From Tetracentron sinense (Eukaryota > Streptophyta > Magnoliopsida > Trochodendrales > Trochodendraceae), in the NCBI GenBank assembly GCA_015143295.1, contig CM026571.1:33384505-33448504 (forward strand): 64,000 nt of DNA, read 5' to 3'. Numbering within the stretch: position 1 is the stretch's first letter; the number at the start of each line of letters is the position of its first letter. Below the pieces are notes generated by a model that saw only the letters and a program-made list of their open reading frames with translations, was not told where the DNA came from and ran no database searches. Position numbers and translations under genes: made by a program. Of this stretch, positions 47,595 through 59,100 are shown in pieces.

Positions 47595-47834
47595 GCCCAT
47601 GAGATCGCCACGTGTCCCTTTTGACACCCCTTAACTATGGTTAAGATTCACTGACCCATCCTTGGTTTTAAAAAAAAAAAAACATTAGTTCTTTTTTTAA
47701 TATTACAAACATATTTTCAAGGTTTTTTTAATATTAAAAAAAATTAATATTTTTTTCTAAAAACCAAGGTTGGATGGGTGAATCTTAACCACAGTTAAGG
47801 GGTGTCAAAAGGGACACGTGGCGACCTCAAGGGC
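47595..47834. mobile_element. Foldback MITE, TTAACC family, copy D (near perfect)
   Basis: The left arm GCCCATGAGATCGCCACGTG continues to the CCTTGGTTTT word and pairs almost base for base with the right arm ending GGACACGTGGCGACCTCAAGG. Arms are about 85-90 bp around an A/T-rich loop. This is the best preserved copy of the family, so likely the most recent. Confidence 0.75.
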
Positions 47835-48220
47835 CAAATCCGGTTATCACAGTAGAGGATTTGGTTTCCTTTTCATTGGTTGGGGAGAGAATGGGGTAAT
47901 GTCCCTTTCCTAACCGACAGAAAACCAGGCTGGTGCACTTATGTGGAAAGAAATAAATAGGTGAGGAAACCCCCAAAGAGAGGGGGAACTCGAATTCTCT
48001 TTGAATGGAGAATAGGCTAATATTGCTTGTACGTGCACACACACAGGATTTGGCAGATACAAGCAGTGTTAAATATCCATTAAAAACGGATTGAGTTGAG
48101 ACCCAGAGACTTTAAAGTCGCTACGTAGTATAGGTCTAGTTATAGTGTTTAGTGCTGGGCTAGTTATTGAGTTATGTTCTGTGGATGATGAAATAATTGG
48201 ATATGTTTATACATTGAATG
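47835..48220. other. Unassigned spacer
   Basis: No gene or transposon end recognised; ordinary AT-rich sequence between two MITEs. Confidence 0.4.
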
Positions 48221-48458
48221 CAGTGTTGTCAGAACCGGACTGGGCATCGAACCGGTAGAGTAGCCGATTCCCAGTTCCACTGGTCCAGTTTGACCGCGTA
48301 CCTTTTGCAAAAAAACTTTTTTTTTTTCATTTTTTCCCGGGTTTGATTGGTCCTAACCGGTTCTACTGGTTTTGGCCGGTTATTAAAGAATACCGATTTT
48401 GAGGGTTTTGGGAACCAATGAGGGGGCCGGTTCCCAGTTCAGTTCTCATATAACACTG
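48221..48458. mobile_element. hAT-like MITE with CCGGTT-rich interior
   Basis: Ends CAGTGTTGTCAGAACCGG and, on the opposite strand, CAGTGTTATATGAGAACTG. CAGTGTT ends plus repeated AACCGG/CCGGTT words are common in plant hAT MITEs. A clean 8-bp duplication was not visible, so the class is tentative. 238 bp. Confidence 0.6.
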
Positions 48459-48926
48459 AAATGTGAGGAGCAGTAGTGATTTTTGTTTTATGTTGTTAAG
48501 AGCATTGGTAAATATTTTTTTAATTTTTTTTTGGTGACAAGGTGGAAGGAAACACATACACACCGCTCAGTAAGCTTCACCCACGACTCACCTCAGAACG
48601 AGTACCAACCGGTTGGGGGGGAGGAATATGAAACTTAAGCATTGGTGATTTATGACTAAAGAAAAATATTTTTGTCGTGAAAGAGCAGAGTTTCCCTTGA
48701 AGTTTAGTTAATTTCAGGAGGCTGCATCAAATTGTATGTTAACTTGGCGGATCTCTTGCGCGCTATGATATCATGATAAAAATTGGGCTTTACTAAATAA
48801 TTGGATGATTACATTCTTTCATAATAGGGTTTAAATAGAATCGTTAACAAAATAATAATAATCTACAATAATATCGAATTATATCCTAATATAATATATT
48901 TATTAATATTCATTTGATATTGCGAC

Positions 48927-49024
48927 ATTTTGGAGTGATTGAGTGAGTTTACCCTTATTGCACCTTTGCGGTTAAGTGTGTGTTTAAGTGTTACTTTGCC
49001 TCCTTAACAAAAAAAAAAAAAAAA
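48927..49024 (+). repeat. Short A-tailed repeat (copy 2)
   Basis: TTTTGGAGTGATTGAGTG, ACCCTTATTGCACCTT and GTGTTACTTTGCC in the same order as at 23868-23980, ending in a run of about 17 A. Confidence 0.4.
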
Positions 49025-49100
49025 GGGTTTATTCCCACGTGTTGTACGGTGCCCCTCTATACACCCTCCCTTTTAAAGTTCTACTTTTATACATCTCTAC

Positions 49101-49652
49101 AAGGAGAGGGGCTTGGACAACATCCATTTTACCCGTCAATATAACATTTCTTCTTATCTTTCTTCCTTCCTATTTGTTTTTGGAAAATGTTTAATGAATT
49201 CACACCCCCTTTTTAACCCCTATTAATTTTGGTCAAGATTCATTCACCTCTAGGGTTCATCTATTCAACCTTGTATTTTTTTTTACTAACTATGGTTAAG
49301 CTTCATTCACCCCTAGGGCTCATCCATTCAACCATGGATTTTAGAAAAAAATAATTAAAAAATAATTAATCATAATTTAGTTAAGGTTAACCATACTTAA
49401 AAAGGGGTTAAAAGGGACATGAAATTAAGGTTAAGCTTAACTAAATTAATATTAATATATTTTTTTTAATTTTCCCCCTAAAATCTAAGTGGAATAGACG
49501 AACACTAGGAGTGAGTGAATTTTAACCATTAGCAGATATTAAGAAATGGTGTGAATTCGTCAAAATTTTTTAAAAACAAATAGGAAAGAAGAAAGATAAG
49601 CCAGAATCGTTGTATAGAGGGGCAAAATGGACGTAGTCCAAGCCCTTTCCTC
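49101..49652. mobile_element. Large foldback repeat, TTAACC family, copy E with extended arms
   Basis: AAGGAGAGGGGCTTGGAC on the left pairs with GTCCAAGCCCTTTCCTCC on the right, and the pairing continues inward through CTTATCTTTCTTCCTTCC / GAAAGAAGAAAGATAAG, CCTATTTGTTTTT / AAAAACAAATAGG and GAATTCACACC / GGTGTGAATTC to the TTAACC core. The arms are about 200 bp each. A partial second unit (CTTCATTCACCCCTAGGG) sits in the middle. Confidence 0.75.
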
Positions 49653-50339
49653 CACTGCTAACAAGGGCTGCACAAAGCCCGATTGACCCGATTGTGTGGC
49701 TTGGCTCGGCTCGGCTCAAATTTTAGGCTCAATCAGGCCCAGTCAAGCTTTCAAAAAAGCTTGAAAAGACAATCAAGCCGAGCTCGGGCTAACCCCTATT
49801 TGATTCGGCCTGGCCCGAAGCTTGGCTCATTTATGTTTGGTTCGACTGAAGTTCGGCTCGGCTCGTTTATGATATATATATATATTTTTCCTCAAACTCT
49901 CAAATCCCTAAATCGGGTTAGAGCTTTCGAGAGAACCCTAGAGCTCTCAGAGAGAAACCATAGAGCTCTCCTCCGCCTGCTACTGCCATTGCCGCCTTTT
50001 GCCTGCTGCTGTCGCCTTCCGCTTGCCGCTATCGCCTTCTGCCTACTGCTATCGCCTTCCGCCTGCAGCGTTGCTTCCAGAGGACATCTGAGCTCAAGGC
50101 ATTAATGGAGTCTCTCTTCCAGAAGAGATTTGCTCTCAAGGCATTAGTACAGACAATTACAGAGAAGCAAATGAAGAGAAGATGAAGTAGAAGAGAGTGG
50201 GGATACCATAATGTTTTCTAGGGTTTCAAAAGGTCTCTAGAGGTTCGATTCTCTCTCTAAAACCTTTCTCTCTCTACTTTGCCGCTGCAAGCGTTGAAGG
50301 GTAGATGAGATGATATGGAATGAAAAATCGAAGCGTTAT
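49653..50339 (+). repeat. GGCTCGGCTCG-type repeat and low-complexity segment
   Basis: 49680-49880 is a degenerate repeat rich in GGCTCGGCTC and AAGCTTGGCTC words, similar to 27370-27570 in the FAO intron. From 49895 to 50110 there is a CT-rich region with TGCCGCCTTTTGCCTGC-like triplet repeats, open for 140 codons at 49683-50105 but compositionally biased, so not called a gene. Confidence 0.5.
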
Positions 50340-51377
50340 ATTTTTAACTTAAATAATATGACCTCCACTTAATTAAATATTAAATACGTTAAATGATTCT
50401 TATTCCATCACAACTCTCTAAATGTTGGACCTCCATCTCCTTTATTAATGATCATCAATTTAATAAGAACGCTTAATTAAAATAATTATTTTTTAAAATT
50501 AAATATAAGACATTCGTTTAAGTAAATATTAAATGCGCTACTTACTTCCATCACAACTCTCTAAACATTAGACCCTCCATCTTACTTCTTAAGTGATCAT
50601 CTACTTAATAGGAACCTTTAATTAAATTCATTATTTTTTTAAAATTAAATAATAATCATCTACTTAAAACTGTAAGACCATAAGTTTTGTGCTTCAAATT
50701 TGTTACTCATTCATAGTTCTTATCAACAATAAATAAGTTCCTGATATTCACATTTTGTCCGTTTTATATAATTCTTATAAATCTATCAATTCGATTTATT
50801 CTGTGTACTTTGGTTTTATATTAATATTTAATCTAACATCTCAATTTCATGTTGTGTTATACATGTCCATGTTGATGATCCTTTTAAATTGCTTTCTTTC
50901 TCTTATTTTATTTCTAATTTTTTTTTTTCTACTGGGATGTCTGAAGATTGTGGTTAGATATAACACAAAGCCACGTTATAGGAAATCACAATTAGCAAAT
51001 CTCAAGGTTTCTTTTAGAGTGTCGTATTATTTCAACAAGAGCAAAGTTAGTTGTGACATTTGATTCTTTTAGGATGAGTAATAATTTAAGGCTTTTGGTG
51101 AGAACCGAAACTTAAGCTTCTATTTTCTTTTTTGAACTAACTGAAATTCTTAACTTCTTCAAATCTAAATTAAATTTTTTTTTTTTTTGGCTCTCTATAA
51201 CTTGTTGTAGGTTAGTCACTTAGTTTAATAAATTCTTTGCATATATCTCTTCTCTTTATACTTTTTCATGTTTCAATTATAAGATGATAAAGTATAATTT
51301 ATAATGTTCTTTAATTTTATTTTTATTTTAAAGTTAGGTCTTTCTTCATTCCGTGCATCGCACGGGGTATTTGCTAG
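50340..51377 (+). mobile_element. Helitron-like element H1 (3' end clear)
   Basis: Ends with the hairpin CCGTGCATCGCACGG (51351-51365), eight bases, then CTAG (51374-51377) and T. This matches the Helitron 3' signature. Its 5' end was not found; 50340 is a guess based on the change to AT-rich sequence, which includes two related blocks about 170 bp apart (50385-50480 and 50525-50620, both with CCATCACAACTCTCTAA). Confidence 0.5.
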
Positions 51378-51378
51378 T

Positions 51379-51875
51379 ACTACTTATATTATAAAGAAAT
51401 AATACTTTCTCTATTTGCTCTCCAAACTCTCATCCCTTCAATCCTATAAGTTTTATTTTAGAGATGACACGTGGATTTTCTCTTTAATCCCCACCGCTCA
51501 GGTTTGGGACCCACTGCCTTATTCTAGAGTCCTCTCTATCTCCATTATTGTAAAGTCTTCTCTTATCTCCAACTCTTGCAAGTAGATTTGAGACTCACTA
51601 TCTTATCTTAGAGCCCTCTCTATCTCTACTATTGTAGAGTCCTCTCTTATCTCCAACTCTTGGGTGTATTAATTTAAGTTTTATACTAGAAGACTTGTGA
51701 TTTTCTATTAAATATTATTAAAATAATAATAAATTATTATTATAAAATCAATTACTTAATACAAATAATAATGTCTATCAAATAAAAATATAGTATTAAA
51801 ATTAATGGAATATTCTTAAGATATATTACTTAATATTTAAAATTATTATCTGTGCATCGCATGGGTCTCTACTAG
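51379..51875 (+). mobile_element. Helitron-like element H2
   Basis: Starts near TACTACTTATATTATAAAG just after H1 and ends GTGCATCGCATGGGTCTCTACTAG (51852-51875) followed by T. It contains two copies of a CCTCTCTATCTC...ATTGTAGAGTC-like block (about 51520-51560 and 51608-51650). Non-coding. 5' end uncertain by a few bases. Confidence 0.5.
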
Positions 51876-51877
51876 TA

Positions 51878-52396
51878 TCTCTAATATTATATGAGAGAAG
51901 CGGGGTTAAAGAGTAGGTTGATTTTTTTCTAATATTCCTAATGAGTCCCAATTTCATAGTATCATACTGTGAACGTAGTTAGTGAGGTGAATTTTTTATA
52001 TTTTTTCTATTTTATCCATAACTACATATAAAAAAAATTTAAGATATTATATTATCTTATTTTACATAATAAATGTTAGTTGGAGTATTGAAGTAATATC
52101 AATTATAACGAACAATAATCCCTCTATATCTCCACGATTCCCTCAAATCTTTATCCTTATCTTCTCTCATGCTGGTAACTACTTTTCAAAAGAAAAATTA
52201 GGACTTTTTGGTTTTCAAAATGTCCCTTTCTATACTAACGTGTCCCTCATGGTTTTTTTAAATCTAAAAAGTCCCTCAAGTTTTTATACCCAAAATATTT
52301 AATTTTTTTTTCAAAATGCCCTCACTAGGATCCTTCTTCCCAGTCTCTCTCCCCTTTCCCTTCTCTCTCACGTGCATCGCATGTGCCGCCCACTAG
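51878..52396 (+). mobile_element. Helitron-like element H3
   Basis: Starts A|TCTCTAATATTATATGAGAG and ends with the hairpin CACGTGCATCGCATGTG (52370-52386) and CTAG (52393-52396) followed by T. Both ends fit insertion between A and T. 519 bp, non-coding, same family as the minus-strand element at 23750. Confidence 0.65.
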
Positions 52397-53032
52397 TATA
52401 TATATATGAGAAATACTCTACTTCACTCAATGTGTGAATTTGTTAACCTTGACCAGACTCTATAACTCTATGTATTGAATATCATTCTATTAAATAAAAG
52501 GATATTTTGGTATTTTCATAGGAGACAATTCATTAAATCACCTAGATTTCTCTTGTAGAGCCCCGAAATTTCATTTCGCTAAGAATGAATAGTGTGTGAA
52601 TAGTGCCCAAGTGTGGTTTTGTACACTTATGAGTCTTATGTTAATATATGTGTGTTTGGAATTATGCCGTATATGTTCTAATGGGTCTATATGTCCTTAG
52701 GGAATGTGTTGAAAAGCATAAAAGAGTGTTGGAAGTGCATTGGGGAAGATTCGAGTGGCGTAAACAAGGTTTTTCAGCAAAACAGGGGTCGACCGATCGC
52801 TCGGTCATTACCTGCGATCGATCGGTCAACTACCGATCGCTCGATAGCTGTCGCACGGTTAACTTTTTTGTATGGGGAAAAATTCCAGAGAGTGTGTTTT
52901 TGACCGATCTCTCGGTCATAACACCGATCGACCGGTAAGTCACCGATCGCTCGGTCCATACCACCGATCGATCGGTCATACGCAGATTTTCTTCATTAAG
53001 GGTGTTTAAGACTTTAACCATCACCCTTTGCC

Positions 53033-53040
53033 TATAAAAG
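53033..53040 (+). promoter_or_regulatory. TATA box in element 3 5' LTR
   Basis: TATAAAAG, repeated at 60033-60040 in the 3' LTR. It follows the palindrome cluster by about 55 bp and precedes GGGTTTCACAAACCC, which resembles the leader in element 2. Confidence 0.78.
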
Positions 53041-53995
53041 GGCTGGGTTCGTGCCTTAGGGTTTCACAAACCCTTTGTGCATTGTTTTTGAGGGATTTGA
53101 GAGGAGAAGGAGGAGAGGACCTTGGTGATCGTTCAAGCTTGTGGAAGATCAAGTTCTTCCTTTCCATTTGGTGTTTTCCAACCAAGAACTCACTGTTCTT
53201 GCTTGTTCCAGCCATTGGGAGTCAAACTCATTGATTTCTCTAAGGTAGATACACTCTACTACAATCTTGCAATCCTACTAGTTACTAATTATGATTCTTC
53301 TTATCTATGCCCTATCTATATGTATTGATTTTATGTATGAAAAGGTGTGATTATATACTTGGATGAAGGTTACTATTATGATGCACTCTAAGTGTTTGAT
53401 AAAATACCTCTAAGGGATTCTATGCCTAAATATGATGGTTTCTCTTATTAAGTGCATATGCTCGCATGTCTCGCATGAACCGATGGTTTCCATGGATTTC
53501 TTAAAGTGCAAACAAAGGTTTTTCACGAAAAGACGAATAATGAATGATTCTAAGTAACTCTATGATTTCTCTAAGATCGTTTCACAAGCTCTAAGGATCA
53601 TACCATGCTCACAAGGAAACTCTATAATAATGCTCTAAGATCGTCTCACAAGCTCCACGGATCACAATGAAATGCTCTAAGATCTCTAAGGTTATGCTCT
53701 ATGGAAATGCTCTACGGTATCGCTCTATGCTCTATGTCTCTACGGATCATAATGACTCTAAGTAACTCCATGAACTCACAAGAACTCATAAGGCTATGAT
53801 TATCGATTGACTCACACGGTTACAGTTTTGGTTTCGAATATTATCTCACATATGTTTTCACGGTTTCCATGCTTTAAGGATTTTACGGATTTCATTCTCC
53901 ATGTCTTGTATGCTCCATGCCTAACCGTTTTATTGTTATTAGTTTGTATACACTGAGTATTCCATGCTCAGTCGATATTGTTATGATCGGCAGGT

Positions 53996-54127
53996 GCTCG
54001 GGTTCCATTCGATTTGTGTGGCGAAGAACCTTGGGTCGAGGAAGAGTACCGTGACCCGGAGCCTTCCATGGATCACTATCATGACGATGGTGCTTTAGAT
54101 AGGAGTCGTGACTTCGATTTTCTGTTG
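53996..54127 (+). other. LTR-borne short open segment (PWVEEEY peptide), element 3 5' LTR
   Basis: Reads A-R-V-P-F-D-L, then GEEPWVEEEYRDPEPS and DRSRDFDF. An extra T in this LTR (about 54120) removes the stop, so the frame runs on to 54451; the 3' LTR copy at 60996-61127 has the stop (FDFC-TGA), giving 132 nt. Preceded by ATCGGCAG|G and the stem-loop at 53953-53971. Confidence 0.5.
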
Positions 54128-54436
54128 ATCGACCGACTTAGAACTTGTGTCATTTTGTTATGTGAGTGTGGGGTTTGTCCACTCCACTTTTGGGTTTCTC
54201 ACACATGTATACTTGTTGGCTCTTACTTGAGCCAAGTTATAGGAGTATTCATTTTGCTTCCGCTATGTTTAGTATTTTATTTTCCGCTGTGCATTGTATT
54301 TCATTTCCGCTATGTATATTCAGGTACTCTGACAGGTTTCCACGTGTGCCTTATGTATCATACTGGAGGTATGATACGGCGGTCACAAGTCAAAGTATCC
54401 TTAACTCCTAGGGGGTATTTTGGGTCGCGACAGACT

Positions 54437-54448
54437 TGGTATCAGAGC
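54437..54448 (+). promoter_or_regulatory. Primer-binding site of element 3
   Basis: TGGTATCAGAGC, an exact match to the initiator tRNA-Met complement, four bases after the LTR. Confidence 0.95.
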
Positions 54449-54795
54449 TAGTTATGTCTAACGACAGACTTAGTTACACTCAGGCTCGGTCTAAAGCGGA
54501 AGTAATTCCTATGAGTTGAACTTAGAACTCAGAAGGACTCAGTTGTTTTAGGTTTGTTACCACGACATAACCGGTATCAGGTGAATCCTTAGGTCAGTAT
54601 AGGATCCGAGATCGATGTGATCCTATGCGAGGTCTAGTATAGGCTTTAAATTATAATTATGTGATGATATATATACCTCGATGTATACTATGTGCGGTAT
54701 AGTATTTCATGATTTTTGAATTGCTATATGATATGTGAGGTTTGGTATCCAAGTTAGACTCATGTTTTGCCAAATTGATCTCAGGATTTGATATC

Positions 54796-56011
54796 ATGAG
54801 ACGTGGCAATCGGGGTCGAGGTTACCATACTCGGAGGGTCGAGAGTGAAGTTCCGAGAGAAGAGGAACCGTTGTATTTCACAAATGCTATGGACTCCATA
54901 GCCGAGACTTTGGCATTGTTGGCAACGAGGCCTATGCCTACCCCACTGTCCACGCCTGTGCCTACACCGGTGCATCACACCGCGGGGCTCGAAGCTTTCA
55001 GGAGACTGCGGCCTCCTACATTCTATGGCACTCTGGACCCCATGGTGGCCGAGTCTTGGATTATGCAGCTAGAGAAGACCTTCCGGGCTCTCCGTTGTAC
55101 CGATGAGCAAAGGGTAGAATGGGCTTCCTTCGTGATGGAAGGTGAAGCCGAACACTGGTGGAGAGCTGCCCAAAGGCAGAGAGATGTTGCTAAGGCAGGT
55201 GTACCCTGGACTTGGGCGGAGTTCTTAGAGACTTTCAGGGAACAGTAATTTCCCAGGTTTATTCGGGAACAAAAGGCGAGAGAGTTTATGCTTTTGGAGC
55301 AAGGGTCGATGAGCGTAGCCGAGCATGAGGCTAAGTTCACCGAGTTGTCTAGGTTTGCTCCACACTTGGTGGCTACTGAAGACCTACAGGTCAGGAAGTT
55401 TGAGATGGGCTTCAAGGCTTTCATCCGAGATCGGGTGTCCATTCTCCAGGTAGAGTCTTGGAGAGAGATAGTAGGGAAGGCGAAGATCGCTGAAAAGAAT
55501 GTGGAAGACTTTGTGAGAAGAAGAGACAGTGGCTTCGGGAAGAGCATGTCTCGGGGTCAGTCCAGTAGTTCTTCAGAGAAGAGGACTAGGACTGCACCGT
55601 ACCAGTTCTCCCAGCTGATGTCGGGTCAGAGACCTTCTTTTGCGCCTCAGGCACCGCGTCCTACGGCATCGCAAGCTACGAGGGTTATGCCTCCGGCTTC
55701 CTCCTCATCGCAGACATTTGAGGAGTGCGCCGTATGTGGTCGTCGGCCTAAGACTGGAGATTGCCGAAGAATGTCAGGTGGATGCTTCCACTGTGGCGAG
55801 ATGGGCCATATGATTCGAGATTGCCTGCGCAAGCAGTCACAGTCTGGGTCACAGGGAGTTCGGCCTCCAGGCAGGCAGAATTCACTTCAGGGGTCTTCAT
55901 CTCAGGCCTCTAGATCCTTGCAGCCTACCCAGCAGCCTCGTCAGGTGAACCAAGGCAGAGTCCTTGCCATGACTGATAGAGACGCACAGGCATCTGATGA
56001 TGTTGTGCAAG
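54796..56011 (+). pseudogene. gag: gag of element 3 (one nonsense codon)
   Basis: Capsid/nucleocapsid protein, 405 codons up to the splice donor. ATG 54796 opens MRRGNRGRGYHTRR, aligned with MRRRARG of element 1. The capsid has FRRLRPPTFYGTLDP and HWWRAAQRQRD; TAA at 55246-55248 replaces a Tyr codon of the siblings (KKYFP). The same frame then continues with LEQGSMSVAEHEAKF and LSRFAPHL, a Ser/Gln/Pro-rich linker, and an intact CCHC knuckle C-F-H-C-G-E-M-G-H-M-I-R-D-C (about 55785-55826). Without splicing the frame stops at 56053-56055. Confidence 0.9.
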
Positions 56012-56149
56012 GTACGCGCGAACTAGTCTTTGTCGAAGTTCTAATATTGCCATGATATGTTCGTATCTATATATATCCTATGTGGTGTTTTGCGGTGTTT
56101 GTATCTATATGTATAGTTGTGTTATAACTGGGATGATTCAAATTCTCAG
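56012..56149 (+). other. Predicted intron between gag and protease, element 3
   Basis: GTACGCGCG to ATTCTCAG, 138 nt, AT-rich, with an in-frame TGA. Removal joins CAA-G to GT-TCG, giving Q-G-S-L-L-V-N-E. Position and phase match elements 1 and 2, whereas the interior sequence does not. Confidence 0.62.
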
Positions 56150-59100
56150 GTTCGTTGCTCGTAAATGAATGTTTGGCAAGAGTATTGATAGACACAGGAT
56201 CCACTCACTCGTTCGTTTCACCAAGCTTTGCCAAAGGCTTTACGTCCGAGCCAAGCAAGCTACCTAGGGAGTTGTCCATTTCGACTCCATTGGGAAAATC
56301 TACTGAGACAGATAAAGTGTATCCGGATAGTGTTGTACAAGTCATGCAGCACGAGTTGCCAGTCGACTTGATCCTTCTGGGATTTCAGGATTGGGATTTC
56401 GATGTCATCCTAGGTATGGATTGGCTCTCAACTCACCATGGACACGTGGCGTGTTTCGAGAAGGTGGTGCATTTTAAACCGGTGGGGTTAAAGCCGTTTC
56501 ATTTCAGGGGACTTCAGAGAAGAGACATTGCCTGCTTTGCAGCTCTTAGTCTCGAGGGTGTAGAAGTGCGAGACTCCACACCCATTCCGGTGGTATGTGA
56601 GTATATGGATGTTTTTTCGGAAACCTTGCCGGGATTGCCTCCCGATCGTGCAATCGAGTTTGCGATTGAGCTAGCTCCAGGCACAGCTCCGATTTCAAGA
56701 GCTCCATATAGGATGGCCCCTATTGAGCTTAAGGAGTTAAAAGAGCAGTTAGAAGAATTGCAAGGCCCTGGTTTCATCCGGCCAAGTGTTTCACCTTGGG
56801 GAGCTCCGGTTCTCTTCGTGAAGAAGAAAGATGGATCAATGCGTATGTGCATTGATTACAGGCAATTGAACAAGGTCACGATCAAGAATCGTTATCCATT
56901 GCCTCGGATAGACGACTTGTTTGACCAATTGAAGGGTGCGCAGTTTTTCTCCAAGATTGACCTTCGATCTGGTTATCATCAGTTGAAGATCAAGAAAGAG
57001 GACATTCCCAAGACAGCATTCCGAACTCGATACGGTCATTACGAGTTTTTGGTCATGTCTTTTGGACTGACTAACGCGCCGACAGCATTCATGGATTTGA
57101 TGAATCGGGTGTTCAGATCATCTCTCGATCAATGTGTGATCGTGTTCGTAGATGATATCCTTGTGTATTCACAGTCACAGGAGGATCACGCGAGAGATCT
57201 CCGTCTAGTATTGCAGACACTTCGAGAGCATAGTCTGTATGCTAAGTTGAGCAAGTGTGAGTTCTGGCTGAACAATGTATCTTTTCTTGGACACGTGGTA
57301 TCTGCTGAAGGTATTTCAGTTGATCCTGCAAAGATTGAAGCGGTGATGAATTTGGAAAGACCGAAGAGTGTCACCGAGATTCGTAGTTTCCTCGGGTTGG
57401 CAGGATATTACAGAAGGTTTGTGGAAGGATTTTCGAGTTTAGCAGCTCTGCTTACCTATCTCACACGGAAGAACACGAGGTTCACTTGGAGTGATAAGTG
57501 CGAGGCTAGTTTCTTGGAGTTGAAAAAGAAGCTTACTTCGGCTCCTGTTCTCATAGTTCCATCTGGGAGCGGTGGTTTCGAAGTCTATAGTGATGCTTCA
57601 CTAGTGGGACTTGGATGTGTTTTGATGCAGTATAAAAAGGTGGTCGCCTATGCTTCCCGTCAGCTGAAGGAGCATGAGCAGAATTACCCCACACATGACT
57701 TAGAGCTCGCTGCAGTCATTTTTGCACTGAAAGGAGAAGAGTTCGTGGTGTTCACAGACCACAAGAGCTTGAAGTATCTTTTCCTCCAGAAGGAGTTGAA
57801 TATGAGGCAGTGTCGTTGGATGGAGTTCATGAAGGACTACGACTGTTCCATCCAGTACCATCCGGGTAAGGCTAACGTGGCAGCCGATGCTCTTAGCAGA
57901 AAACCTTACAGAGTTATGGCTCAATTGAGAGTGCAAGAGTGGAAGTTATTACATGATATGTGTCATTTGGACACTACTCTCAGGCATGTCACCTATGGGC
58001 CGATAATGTCCAACGTGGTGGTTAGGCCACAGATCCTGAGCCAGATCAAGGAGTTACAGAATTCAGATGTGGAGTTGCTTGCTTACCGAGACAAGTCGGT
58101 GAGTAACGGCAATCAGGAGTTCGCTTTAAATGGTGATGGTGCTATCACATTTAAGGGCAGGTTATGTGTCCCCGCCGACACAGTTTTGAGGGATGAAATT
58201 TTGAATGAAGCTCACCGATCAAAGTACACGGTACATCCGGGAGGTACTAAGATGTACCAGAATCTCAAGAAGCACTACTGGTGGCGAAACATGAAGAGGG
58301 AAGTCGCTGAGTACGTCGCCAGATGTTTGATTTGCCAGCAGGTAAAAGCCGAACATCAAAGGCCAGCAGGTCTTTTGCAGTCCCTTCCTATTCCGGAGTG
58401 GAAATGGGAGAACATCTCGATGGATTTCATTGTGGGTTTGCCGCGAACGGCGAAGGGCTCCGATGCTATTTGGGTGATTGTGGACAGGTTGACTAAGTCT
58501 GCACATTTTATTCCGTACCGAACTACTTTCAATGCAAATCAGTTGGTAGCCCTATATGTTAAGGAGGTGGTTCGACTGCACGGTGTGCCAGTTTCTATCG
58601 TGTCTGATCGAGATCCTCGGTTTACTTCCAAGTTTTGGAAAACTTTCCAGGATGCTATGGGTTCTCGTTTAGAATTCAGTACCGCCTTCCATCCTCAGAC
58701 CGATGGACAAACGGAGAGGGTGAATCAAGTAGTGGAGGATATGCTCCGAGCTTGTATGCTGGATTTTCAGGGTAGTTGGGAGGAACAGTTGCCGTTGGTT
58801 AAGTTTGCCTACAACAATAGCTATTAGGCAAGCATCCAGATGGCACCTTTTGAAGCTCTGTATGGTCGGAGTTGTCGATCACCGCTATACTGGGATGAAG
58901 TTGGTGAGAGGAAGATTCTTGGTCCTGAGTTGATAGAGCGGACCGCAAAAAGGGTCAAAATTATCCGGGAGCGATTGAAAAGTGCTCAGGATAGGCAGAA
59001 GAGCTATGCGGGATATACGCCGCAGAGATTTAGAGTTCCGAGTTGGAGATCGGGTCTTTGTGAAGATTTCGCCGAGTCGGGGAATCATGCGATTCGGGAA

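Larger units (their letters stand above)
52554..54432 (+). repeat. 5' LTR of element 3
   Basis: Starts TGTAGAGCCCCG and ends GGGTCGCGACA, 1879 bp. Palindromes of the CCGATCGATCGG type cluster at 52788-52980, TATAAAAG is at 53033-53040, donor-like AAG|GTAGAT at 53244/53245, many CTCTAAG/ACTCTAA words at 53540-53800, a stem-loop at 53953-53971 and the short open segment from 53987. Confidence 0.96.

Noticed and set aside
49683-50105. 140-codon plus-strand ORF
   Set aside because: Made of a GGCTCGGCTC repeat and a CT-rich triplet-like stretch; no domain and strong composition bias.
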